The notes below the pieces were generated by a model. The model was given only the letters and a program-made list of their open reading frames with translations. It made no database searches and was not told the DNA's origin. A stretch of DNA of 46,816 nt from Streptomyces sp. HD (GTDB lineage Bacteria; Actinomycetota; Actinomycetes; Streptomycetales; Streptomycetaceae), in NCBI RefSeq assembly GCF_028369295.1, contig NZ_JAQMYP010000067.1:1-46816 (forward strand), given 5' to 3'. Made by a program: the position numbers and the translations under genes. Below, piece after piece: positions 16,067 through 24,072 of this stretch (its first letter is position 1; each line of letters starts with the position of its first letter).

Positions 16067-17491
16067 ATGTCCAGGGAGCAACGCGGGCCGAACGAAAAGC
16101 TCGGCGCCGTTCTCGCCCTCGCGGGAATCAGCAACGCAGGACTCGCTCGACGCGTCAACGACCTTGGCGCTCAGCGGGGACTGACTCTTCGCTACGACAA
16201 GACGTCGGTGGCGCGCTGGGTGTCGAAAGGCATGGTGCCGCAGGGTGCCGCGCCGCACCTCATCGCCGCCGCGATCGGCCAGAAGCTGGGCCGCCCGGTG
16301 CCGCTCCACGAGATCGGCCTGGCGGACGCGGACCCCGCACCCGAAGTGGGCCTCGCCTTCCCCAGGGACGTCGGACAGGCGGTGAAGTCGGCGACGGAGC
16401 TCTACCGTCTCGACCTCGCCGGGCGCCGCGCCGGCTCCGGCGGCATTTGGCAGTCGCTGGCCGGATCATTCGCAGTAAGCGCATACGCAACGCCTGCCTC
16501 ACGGTGGCTGATAACCCCGGCCGACAGTTCGGTCGCGCGCGACGCAAACCCGTCCGAGGGCTCCGGCGCACCGCTCAAAGTCGGCCACAGCGATGTGCAG
16601 AAGCTGCGGGAGGCCGCCGAGGACGCCAGGCGCTGGGACTCCAAGTACGGAGGCGGCGACTGGCGTTCGTCCATGGTGCCGGAGTGTTTACGGGTGGAGG
16701 CGGCGCCGCTGCTGCTCGGCTCGTACTCCGACGAGGTGGGGCGCGCCTTGTTCGGGGCGAGTGCCGAACTCACCCGTCTCGCCGGGTGGATGGCCTTCGA
16801 CACCGGGCAACAGGAGGCCGCACAGCGGTACTACATCCAGGCGCTGCGGCTCGCCCGCGCGGCGGCCGACGTACCCCTCGGCGGGTACGTGCTGGCGTCG
16901 ATGTCGCTCCAGGCGACCTACCGGGGCTTCGGCGACGAGGGCGTCGACCTCGCCCAGGCCGCGCTGGAACGCAACCGGGGCCTCGCCACGGCCCGCACCA
17001 TGAGCTTCTTCCGTCTCGTCGAGGCACGCGCGCACGCACGCGCGAGTGACGCGCAGGCGGCCGGCGCCGCACTGAAGGCGGCGGAGGGCTGGCTGGAGCG
17101 GTCCAGGGAGGGCGACAACGACCCGTCCTGGCTCGGCTTCTACTCCTACGACCGCTTCGCCGCGGACGCCGCGGAGTGCTACCGGGACCTCAAGGCACCG
17201 CGTCAGGTACGGCGGTTCACCGAGCAGGCGCTGTCGAAGCCGACGGAGGAGTTCGTGCGCTCGCACGGGCTGCGGCTCGTCGTCTCGGCGGTCGCCGAGC
17301 TGGAGTCGGGCAATCTCGATGCGGCGTGCGAGCAGGGCGTGCGGGCGGTGGAGGTCGCGGGGCGCATATCGTCCGCGCGCACCACGGAGTACGTGAAGGA
17401 TCTGCTGCACCGCCTGGAGCCGTACGGCGACGAACCACGGGTCGTGGAACTGCGGGAGCGGGCTCGGCCGCTGCTCGTGGCACCGGCCTGA
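16067..17491 (+). CDS. Sporulation-associated regulator (N-terminal HTH, C-terminal TPR-like)
   Basis: The 474-aa protein has a Cro/phage-type helix-turn-helix near its N-terminus (GAVLALAGISNAGLARRVND, later DKTSVARWVSKGMVP), typical of a Streptomyces family annotated as sporulation associated. The remainder is helical with TPR-like repeats (QRYYIQALRLARAA; DLAQAALERNRG). It is presumably a cytoplasmic DNA-binding developmental regulator. The ATG at 16067 follows GAGGGG by about 7 nt; an in-frame ATG at 16016 lacks an RBS. Position and content match the SCO4114-type gene of the atrA locus. The DNA target is unknown. Confidence 0.75.
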   Translation: MSREQRGPNEKLGAVLALAGISNAGLARRVNDLGAQRGLTLRYDKTSVARWVSKGMVPQGAAPHLIAAAIGQKLGRPVPLHEIGLADADPAPEVGLAFPRDVGQAVKSATELYRLDLAGRRAGSGGIWQSLAGSFAVSAYATPASRWLITPADSSVARDANPSEGSGAPLKVGHSDVQKLREAAEDARRWDSKYGGGDWRSSMVPECLRVEAAPLLLGSYSDEVGRALFGASAELTRLAGWMAFDTGQQEAAQRYYIQALRLARAAADVPLGGYVLASMSLQATYRGFGDEGVDLAQAALERNRGLATARTMSFFRLVEARAHARASDAQAAGAALKAAEGWLERSREGDNDPSWLGFYSYDRFAADAAECYRDLKAPRQVRRFTEQALSKPTEEFVRSHGLRLVVSAVAELESGNLDAACEQGVRAVEVAGRISSARTTEYVKDLLHRLEPYGDEPRVVELRERARPLLVAPA

Positions 17492-17640
17492 GCGTGCCCC
17501 CACGCGCGCGTGGAGAGTGTGGAGAGCGCGGCGGCTCGGCCGGACCGATCCGCCGCCATCTCCGTCCCGGCCGTCCTGGCCGTCCTGGCCGGGACCGAGG
17601 CCGGGACACGAGCCGCGTCATGGGCCGTGGCACGGGTCCG

Positions 17641-18510
17641 TCAGGACGCACGGTCCGTGCGCCCGAAGCAGCGCTCCAGCTCGTCGAGGTCGTAGTAGGA
17701 GCTGTTCTCGGCGATCGGGCGGCAGCCGGCCCTGAAGGCGGTCTCCTTCTCGTTGTAGAGCATCCGCACCAGGTAGGTGTCGCCCTTGCGGAAGACGTCC
17801 CACTGGATGTTCGAGCCGAGCGGCGCGACCGACGCACCCCGCCACGGGTTGTCGGCGTAGGTGTACGGCCGCTCGGCCGTGGCGCCCTTCGTGCTGCCGG
17901 GCAGGCCCATCAGCGCGGCCGGCGGGATGATCTCCTCGGCGTGCGTGAAGCGCAGCTCGGCGCCCAGGTCGCCGGTGTCGGCGCGCTTGGCCTCGACCTG
18001 CTCGAAGAAGTCGTCGAGCAGCACGTCCGCCATCCTGTACGTGATGTCGCCGCCGGCGAAGCCCGCACCCTTCTCGTAGAAGTCCTCGGCGTCGCTGAGA
18101 TACCCGAACCAGGCCGCGTCCCGCGCGGAGATGAACCGCTCCATGCCCCAGCCCTTGCCGCCGGGGCTCTCGTCGCTCATGGCGTCCCGGAGCGCCCGCA
18201 CCCTGGGCCCGAACTCCCTGCCCCTCGCGGTGAGTCGACCGGCGCCCTCGGCCTACTTCCACAGGGCCAGGACCAGGTCCCCGTCCTCGCTGTCGGTGGC
18301 GGCGCGGGAGCCGTGGCGGGAGACGTTCTCGGTGAAGACGGGGGTGAAGCCGACGGGAGGCCGCTGGTAGGTGCGTGGGTGCTGGCCCGGGGTGTACGTC
18401 GCCTTGGTGCCGTAGCTGTTCCGGGTGCCGGTGTCGGTGCCCGCGGAGGCCGGCGTGCCGGCCCGGAGGGCGGCGAGACCGAGTGCCAGGGCCGGGGTGA
18501 GGCGTCTCAT
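17641..18510 (-). pseudogene. Secreted histidine acid phosphatase interrupted by an in-frame TAG
   Basis: The reading frame starts at 18510 with a signal peptide (MRRLTPALALGLAAL, Ala-rich cleavage region), then the phosphatase signature SRHGSRA. It meets TAG at 18253-18255 and continues in the same frame to a natural stop at 17641, including the second signature HAEEIIPPAAL. Both catalytic motifs of the histidine acid phosphatase (phytase/MINPP) clan are therefore present but separated by one stop. The codon is in the context AAG-TAG-GCC-GAG, which a single change from CAG would explain. Restart at an ATG near 18180 would omit the signal peptide and the catalytic RHG. Confidence 0.75.
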
Positions 18511-18763
18511 GGATGTGCCGTTTCGTTCGGTGCCGCTGCGCCGCACCTGTGCGGCGGCCAAGGGACCTGCCGCATCGTCGGAGCGGTACGTGAGCAGGTC
18601 GTGGCCGGATCACTGCTGGTGAATGGCCGGAAGTCCCGCCCTTGCCAAAGGTTCCCCCTGGGAATCACCTCGTCGGCCCGCCGTCGTGGCGCGGGAGCAC
18701 TGCGCGGGGTTTGAGGGCGTTGTCAGTGGCGCAGTGCATTATCGAAACCGGGAGGTGGGGCAG

Positions 18764-19972
18764 GTGCGGACGCTCGCTCACGACTGTGACGTGCTCATCA
18801 TCGGCGGTGGCATCGTCGGGCTGTCCACGGCGTTCGCGATCACGCGCGCGGCGCCGGGGACGCGGGTGACCGTGCTGGAGAAGGAGCCCGGGCCCGCCCG
18901 GCATCAGACGGGGCGCAACAGCGGGGTGATCCACAGCGGGGTCTACTACCGGCCGGGGTCTCTGAAGGCGCGGTACGCGGTGCGGGGCGCCGCCGAGATG
19001 GTCAAGTTCTGCGCGGAGTACGGCATCGCGCACGCCGTCACCGGCAAGCTGATCGTCGCGACCGAGCGGGAGGAGCTGCCGCGGCTGCACGCGCTGGTGC
19101 AGCGCGGGCGGGAGAACGGCATTCCGGTACGGGAGCTGGGCGCCTCGCAGATCGCGGAGTACGAACCGGAGGTGCGGGGCCTCGCCGCCATACACGTCGG
19201 GACGACGGGCGTGTGCGACTTCGTCGGGGTCGCACGGCAGCTCGCCGAGGCGTCCGGGGCGGAGATCCGGTACGGAGCGCAGGTCGAGCGGGTGGATCGG
19301 CGGGCGGACCTGGGGGTCGCCGTGCGGACCACGCGCGGGGACGTCGTGCGGGGGCGGGTGCTGGTGAACTGTGCCGGGCTGTACTGCGACGAGGTGGCCC
19401 GGATGACGGGTGACGAGCCGGGGGTGCGGATCGTGCCGTTCCGGGGCGAGTACTACTCGCTGGCGCGGCCCGGGCTGGTGCGGGGGCTGGTGTATCCGGT
19501 ACCGGATCCGGCGTTTCCGTTCCTCGGGGTGCATCTCACGCGCGGGATCGACGGGGATGTGCACATCGGGCCCAACGCGGTGCCGGCGCTGGCCCGGGAG
19601 GGGTACGGGTGGGGGGTCGTACGGCCGCGGGAGGTCGGGGCGACGGTGGCGTGGCCCGGGGTGTGGCGGATGGCCCGGCAGCACTGGCGCTACGGCGTCG
19701 GGGAGCTGCGGCGGTCGGTGTCCAAGGGGGCGTTCACGGAGGCGGTGCGGCGGTTGTTGCCTGCGGTGACGGCCGATGACCTGGTGCCTGCCGCGGCGGG
19801 GGTGCGGGCACAGGCGGTGTTGCGGGACGGATCGCTGGTGGATGACTTTCTGATACAGGAGGGGGATCGGGCCGTGCATGTCCTGAACGCACCGAGCCCT
19901 GCGGCGACGGCCTCGCTGCCGATCGGGCGGGAGGTCGCCCGGAGGGCGTTGGGGGTGCTGGGGGCGGCTTGA
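18764..19972 (+). CDS. lhgO: L-2-hydroxyglutarate oxidase (LhgO family)
   Basis: This 402-aa FAD enzyme has an N-terminal Rossmann motif (VLIIGGGIVGLSTA), the family segment HQTGRNSGVIHSGVYY near residue 50 and a DAO-type fold throughout. LhgO oxidises L-2-hydroxyglutarate to 2-oxoglutarate and feeds electrons to the respiratory chain; it clears the by-product made by malate and lactate dehydrogenases. The GTG at 18764 follows GGAGG by 8 nt. The frame remains open upstream to 18623, but that extension is not family-like and the Rossmann strand would start too late. Confidence 0.85.
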   Translation: MRTLAHDCDVLIIGGGIVGLSTAFAITRAAPGTRVTVLEKEPGPARHQTGRNSGVIHSGVYYRPGSLKARYAVRGAAEMVKFCAEYGIAHAVTGKLIVATEREELPRLHALVQRGRENGIPVRELGASQIAEYEPEVRGLAAIHVGTTGVCDFVGVARQLAEASGAEIRYGAQVERVDRRADLGVAVRTTRGDVVRGRVLVNCAGLYCDEVARMTGDEPGVRIVPFRGEYYSLARPGLVRGLVYPVPDPAFPFLGVHLTRGIDGDVHIGPNAVPALAREGYGWGVVRPREVGATVAWPGVWRMARQHWRYGVGELRRSVSKGAFTEAVRRLLPAVTADDLVPAAAGVRAQAVLRDGSLVDDFLIQEGDRAVHVLNAPSPAATASLPIGREVARRALGVLGAA

Positions 19973-20021
19973 GGGGCGTGCGGCGTGTGGGAGGCGCGGA
20001 GCGTGAGGTGCCGGCTTCGCC

Positions 20022-20160
20022 CGATTCGCCCCCGCCGCCCCTACCCGACCCGTCCTCCAGGGGCGCCGCCCCTTCGGCCCCGGCCCCTGGGGCCTGCGGC
20101 CCCTCAGACCCCCGCTTCGGCCCTCAAGGGGCCTCGTCCTCAAACGCCGGACGGGCTCGA
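20022..20160 (+). repeat. Streptomyces intergenic repeat element, copy 3
   Basis: Same family and orientation as the copies near 2222, 12984 and 22579: a CGCCCCCGCCGCCCCTACCC block, a GGGGCGCCGCCCC hairpin, CCTGGGG/CCCCTCAG-like arms and GTCCTCAAACGCCGGACGGG. It lacks the tandem tail. It separates the co-directional lhgO and trmB genes and ends about 40 bp before the likely trmB promoter. Confidence 0.8.
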
Positions 20161-20214
20161 CGAGCGGGCCGGCCGGGTCCGAGGTGTCGTCGCCCCCGTA
20201 AAATCGGTCTCACT

Positions 20215-21084
20215 GTGTCTGACTCCCTCAACGCCCCCGAAGCCGGTTCGCCCGGCGCCTCCGAGCAGCCCGGCAGCTCCGGCAGCTCCGGCAGCTCCGG
20301 TGAGCATCCTCCTCATTTCCCCGGTGTCTCCGTTCGGCACACGCGGACCAAAGGCGAGCCCCGGTTCCCGGACGGGCCCAAGGCCGATCCGGCCGGATCT
20401 CACTTCGAGCGGCGGATCCGGAGTTTTCAGCCGCGGCGGAGTCGGGTGACCGCGGGGCAGGCGGACGCGTTGCAGCGGCTGTGGCCCAAGTGGGGACTGG
20501 ACATCGACGGGCAGACTGTCGTCGATCTCGGTGAGCTGTTCGGCAACGGCAATCCGGTCGTCCTGGAGATCGGCTTCGGGATGGGGGAGGCGACCGCGCA
20601 GATGGCCGCCGGCGACCCCGGCACCAACATCCTCGCCGTCGACGTCCACACCCCGGGGCAGGGCAATCTGCTCAACCTCGCCGACCAGAACGGGCTCAGC
20701 AACGTCCGGGTGGCCAACGGCGACGCCATCATCCTGCTGCGCGAGATGCTCACCGCCGACTCCCTCGACGGGCTGCGCGTCTACTTCCCCGACCCCTGGC
20801 CCAAGAAGCGGCACCACAAGCGGCGCCTGATCCAGCCCGAGTTCCTCAGCCTCGCCGCGACCCGGCTGAAGCCCGGTGGGCTCGTGCACTGCGCCACCGA
20901 CTGGGAGCCGTATGCCGAACAGATGCTCGAAGTTCTGACCGCGCACCCCGACTTCGAGAACACCCGGGCCGACGGCGGTTTCGCGCCCCGTCCGGAGTTC
21001 CGGCCGCTGACCCGTTTCGAGGGGCAGGGACTGGACAAGGGTCATGTGGTGAACGACCTGCTCTTCCGCCGCGTACAGCCATAG
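20215..21084 (+). CDS. trmB: tRNA (guanine-N7-)-methyltransferase
   Basis: The 289-aa enzyme has the SAM-binding motif VVLEIGFGMGEAT and the diagnostic TrmB motif YFPDPWPKKRHHKRR. It forms m7G46 in the variable loop of tRNAs using S-adenosylmethionine. The first 60 residues are low complexity (Ser/Gly repeats) and longer than in most TrmB proteins. The start GTG at 20215 has no Shine-Dalgarno sequence; TAAAAT (20199-20204) lies just upstream, so the mRNA may be leaderless. A PrsW-like gene follows after 113 bp. Confidence 0.88.
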   Translation: MSDSLNAPEAGSPGASEQPGSSGSSGSSGEHPPHFPGVSVRHTRTKGEPRFPDGPKADPAGSHFERRIRSFQPRRSRVTAGQADALQRLWPKWGLDIDGQTVVDLGELFGNGNPVVLEIGFGMGEATAQMAAGDPGTNILAVDVHTPGQGNLLNLADQNGLSNVRVANGDAIILLREMLTADSLDGLRVYFPDPWPKKRHHKRRLIQPEFLSLAATRLKPGGLVHCATDWEPYAEQMLEVLTAHPDFENTRADGGFAPRPEFRPLTRFEGQGLDKGHVVNDLLFRRVQP

Positions 21085-21197
21085 GAGCTGTGGGAAGAAC
21101 AGCGGTAACAACAGCAAGGAACGCCAGCAGCCCCCACCGGCGCCAGAGCCCCTCGCGCTGCTGCGGGCGGCGCCCCTGTCTCGTTAGGGTCAATGCC

Positions 21198-22532
21198 GTG
21201 GCCACCTGTCCCCCGTACCCGACGTACCCCACCGGTCCCGCCGGCGGCGCACTGCGGCACGCGCACTGGTGGCAGAAGCGGTGGGTCCGTTACGGCGCGC
21301 TCAGCACCCTGCTCGCGCTCTCCGGGCTGGTCATCCTCGCCCTGGTGCGGGAGCAGACCGGCACCGAAGGGTTCCTGGTCGGGCTCGGGCTCGCCGTCCT
21401 GCCCGTGCCGCTGCTGGTCGCGTCCTTCCGCTGGCTGGACCGGGTCGAGCCGGGCCCCTGGCGCAATCTGCTGTTCTCCTTCGCCTGGGGCGCCTGCGCG
21501 GCGGCGCTGATAGCGATCATCGCCAACAGTTTCGCGACCAGGTGGATAGCGATAGCGACCGCCGATCCGTCGCACGCGGACGCCCTCGGCGCGACCGTCA
21601 TAGCGCCCATAGTGGAGGAGACGGCCAAGGCGGTCGCCGTCCTGCTCGTCTTCCTCTTCCGCAGACAGGACTTCACCGGAATCGTCGACGGCGTGGTGAT
21701 AGCCGGGGTCACCGCCACCGGCTTCGCCTTCACCGAGAACATCCTCTACCTGGGTACCGCCTTCGGTACCGACCAGCTCTCCGGCGACCGCGGCATCGCC
21801 TCCGTCACGGCGGCGACCTTCTTCGTCCGCGTCATCATGTCGCCCTTCGCGCACCCGCTCTTCACCGTCCTCACCGGCATCGGCTTCGGTATCGCGGCGC
21901 TCTCGGGGCCGCGACAGCATGTGCGCCGCGTTCTCCTCCCGCTCTCCGGGCTTCTGCTCGCCATGGGCATGCACGCCATGTGGAACGGCTCGTCGGCCTT
22001 CGGCGAGTACGGGTTCTTCGCCGTGTACGCCGCCTTCATGGTGCCCGCGTTCGGGCTGCTGACCTGGCTGGTGATCTGGACCCGGCAGCGCGAGCTGCGG
22101 ACCGTGCGCGAGGAGCTGCCGGCCTACGTCGCAGCCGGTTGGCTGACCCCGGGCGAACCGTTCGCGCTGGGCTCGATGCGGGCACGGCGGGTGGCCCGGC
22201 AGTACGCCCGCGACCGCGGAGGGCGAGCCGCGGCCCGGGCGGTCGCGCAGTACGAGGCGTACGCCACGTCCCTGGCGTTCCTACGGCACCGAGGGCGCCG
22301 CGGGCGGGCCGGCGCCGACTTCGTCGTACGGGAAGGGGAGTTGCTGCACGAGCTGTGGGGGCGGCGGGAGTTCGCGCGACCGGCGTTGGAGCACGCGGGG
22401 GCTGCGCAGGCTTGGGCGGCGTACGGGTATGGGGCGCCGGTGCCGGTCTATTGGCAGCCGCAGCCGCAGCAGTACGGGCCGGTGAACGGGCCGACGGCGT
22501 CGTATCCGGTGTACAACCCGTATCGGACGTGA
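21198..22532 (+). CDS. PrsW family intramembrane metalloprotease
   Basis: The 444-aa membrane protein has about eight hydrophobic helices in residues 30-300 and the PrsW/CPBP-type catalytic motifs VEETAK, FTEN, SPFAHPLFT and MGMHAMWN. Family members cut membrane proteins; B. subtilis PrsW cleaves the anti-sigma factor RsiW. The soluble C-terminal 150 residues are Arg-rich and then Tyr/Gln/Pro-rich. The GTG at 21198 has no RBS, but TAGGGT lies 7 nt upstream (21185-21190), suggesting a leaderless transcript. The natural substrate is unknown; an anti-sigma factor is one possibility. Confidence 0.85.
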   Translation: MATCPPYPTYPTGPAGGALRHAHWWQKRWVRYGALSTLLALSGLVILALVREQTGTEGFLVGLGLAVLPVPLLVASFRWLDRVEPGPWRNLLFSFAWGACAAALIAIIANSFATRWIAIATADPSHADALGATVIAPIVEETAKAVAVLLVFLFRRQDFTGIVDGVVIAGVTATGFAFTENILYLGTAFGTDQLSGDRGIASVTAATFFVRVIMSPFAHPLFTVLTGIGFGIAALSGPRQHVRRVLLPLSGLLLAMGMHAMWNGSSAFGEYGFFAVYAAFMVPAFGLLTWLVIWTRQRELRTVREELPAYVAAGWLTPGEPFALGSMRARRVARQYARDRGGRAAARAVAQYEAYATSLAFLRHRGRRGRAGADFVVREGELLHELWGRREFARPALEHAGAAQAWAAYGYGAPVPVYWQPQPQQYGPVNGPTASYPVYNPYRT

Positions 22533-22578
22533 CCGGGGCGGGTTGTGGGTGGGGCGGCGCGGCGCGGGTGGGTCGGCG

Positions 22579-22880
22579 TCGTTTTCTCGCCCCCGCCGCC
22601 CCTACCCGTCCCATCCTCCAGGGGCGCCGCCCCTTCGACCCCGGCCCCTCCTGGGGGCTGCCGCCCCCAGACCCCCGCTCCGGCCCCTAAAGGGCCTTGT
22701 CCTCAAACGCCGGACGGGCTGAAAAAAGAGACCGGACGGGCTGAAAGACCCGACCGGACGGGCTGAGAGACAAGACCGGACGGGCTGAGAGGAAGACCGG
22801 ACGGGGCTGAAAGAGGAGACCGGACGAGCTGAGAGAAAGAACGGACGGGTGGCTGAGAGGAAGAACGGACGGGCTGGAGA
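22579..22880 (+). repeat. Streptomyces intergenic repeat element, copy 4 (longest)
   Basis: From about 22579 to 22794 this copy is almost identical to copy 1 at 2222-2430, including the order of variant GACCGGACGGGCTGA tail units. It then runs on through several more, increasingly diverged, 17-22 bp tail units to about 22880. It fills the convergent gap between the PrsW gene and the aldo/keto reductase; no gene is seen from 22533 to 22909. Confidence 0.85.
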
Positions 22881-22909
22881 AAAGAGCAGCCGTCGGCCGG
22901 AAGTGAGTT

Positions 22910-23854
22910 TCAGGCCGATGCCTCCGTCAGCCTCCCCAGCTCTTCCTCCGTCAGCGTCAGCTCCCCCACCCCCAGCAGCGCCGGCAGCTGGTCGAGCGTG
23001 CGGGCCGAGGCGATCGGGGCGGCGACCGTCGGCCGGGAGGCGAGCCAGGACAGGGCCACCGTGGCCACCGGCACCTCGTGGGCCTGCGCGATCTCGTCCA
23101 GGGCGGCCAGCACCCCGCGGCCCCGCTCGGTCTCCAGATGCTTGCCGGCGCCCTGGGCACGCGGGCTGCCCACCGTCGTACCGGCGCGGTACTTTCCGGT
23201 GAGGAAGCCGGACGCGAGGGCGTAGTACGGGACCGCCGAGAGGCCTTCGCGCTCGGCGAGGTCCTGGAGTTCGCCCTCGTAGGTGTCGCGGGAGACCAGG
23301 TTGTAGTGCGGCTGCAGGGCGACGTACCGGGCGAGGCCCTCGCGGTCGGAGAAGGCGAGGGAGGCCTCCAGGCGCTTCGCCGAGATGTTGGACGCGGCGA
23401 TGTGCCGCACCTTGCCCGCCTTCACCAGCTCGTCCAGCGCGCCGATGATCTCCTCGACCGGCACGTCCGGCTTGTCGAAGTGGGTGTAGTAGAGGTCGAT
23501 GCGGTCGGTGCCGAGGCGGGTCAGGGAGGCGTCCGCGGCGGCCTTGATGTTGGCCGCGGTCAGGCCCGGGAAGTCGGGGTGCTGGCTGACCTTCGTGGCG
23601 ATCACGACGTCGTCCCGGTTGCCGCGTGCCTTCAGCCAGTTGCCGATGATGGTCTCGGACTCGCCGCCCGTATTGCCCTCGGCCCACGCCGAGTAGGAGT
23701 CGGCGGTGTCGATGAAGTTGCCGCCCGCCGCCGTGTAGGCGTCGAGCACGGCGAAGGACTGGGCCTCGTCCGCGGTCCAGCCGAAGACGTTGCCGCCGAG
23801 CGAGAGCGGGGAGACCTCAAGGGCGGAGGAGCCGAGCTTGCGAAGGGAAGTCAT
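22910..23854 (-). CDS. Aldo/keto reductase
   Basis: The 314-aa protein is a TIM-barrel NADPH-dependent reductase. It shows the start LRKLGSSALEVSPLSLGGN, the catalytic segment FIDTADSYS with Asp and Tyr, the Lys in VIATKVS and the His in DLYYTHF. It belongs to the group around YajO/Tas-like enzymes; the physiological carbonyl substrate is unknown. The ATG at 23854 follows GGGGAAGGA closely. The frame stays open to 24004, but that part is the translation of a tandem repeat and is rejected. It lies downstream of the M23 peptidase gene, separated by a terminator. Confidence 0.85.
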   Translation of the reverse strand: MTSLRKLGSSALEVSPLSLGGNVFGWTADEAQSFAVLDAYTAAGGNFIDTADSYSAWAEGNTGGESETIIGNWLKARGNRDDVVIATKVSQHPDFPGLTAANIKAAADASLTRLGTDRIDLYYTHFDKPDVPVEEIIGALDELVKAGKVRHIAASNISAKRLEASLAFSDREGLARYVALQPHYNLVSRDTYEGELQDLAEREGLSAVPYYALASGFLTGKYRAGTTVGSPRAQGAGKHLETERGRGVLAALDEIAQAHEVPVATVALSWLASRPTVAAPIASARTLDQLPALLGVGELTLTEEELGRLTEASA

Positions 23855-23884
23855 GTCCTTCCCCAACACCCGCGCCGGAAGCCT

Positions 23885-23986
23885 GTATTCCACATGCACC
23901 CGTGTTCCCCATGCAGCTGTATTCCGCATGCCCCTGTGTTCCGCAGGCACCTGTGTTCCGCAGGCACCTGTGTTCCGCAGGCCTCG
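23885..23986. repeat. Six 17-bp tandem repeats upstream of the aldo/keto reductase
   Basis: Six exactly spaced 17-bp units have the consensus GTRTTCCGCATGCACCT; units 4 and 5 are identical and the outer units have diverged. Short GGAATGCA echoes follow to about 24003. The array lies 30 bp upstream of the aldo/keto reductase start, inside its promoter/leader region and downstream of the M23 terminator. Confidence 0.88.
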
Positions 23987-24010
23987 GAATGCATCGGAAT
24001 GCAACGGAAA

Positions 24011-24052
24011 CCGGCAGCCCTGACGTCGGGGGGTTGTCGTCAGGACTGCCGG
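24011..24052 (-). terminator. Hairpin terminator of the M23 peptidase gene
   Basis: Arms CCGGCAGCCCTGACG and CGTCAGGACTGCCGG pair over 15 positions with one mismatch around a 12-nt loop. It lies 20 bp past the M23 stop codon and has no U-tract, as is common in Streptomyces. Confidence 0.7.
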
Positions 24053-24072
24053 GGATCAGCCGTGGGGGGACC

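Noticed and set aside
23885..23986. Considered as a CRISPR array
   Set aside because: Units are contiguous with no spacers, only 17 bp, and no cas gene is present.
23855..24004. N-terminal extension of the aldo/keto reductase
   Set aside because: It is the translation of the 17-bp tandem array (repeating HR/RNT/ACGT patterns).
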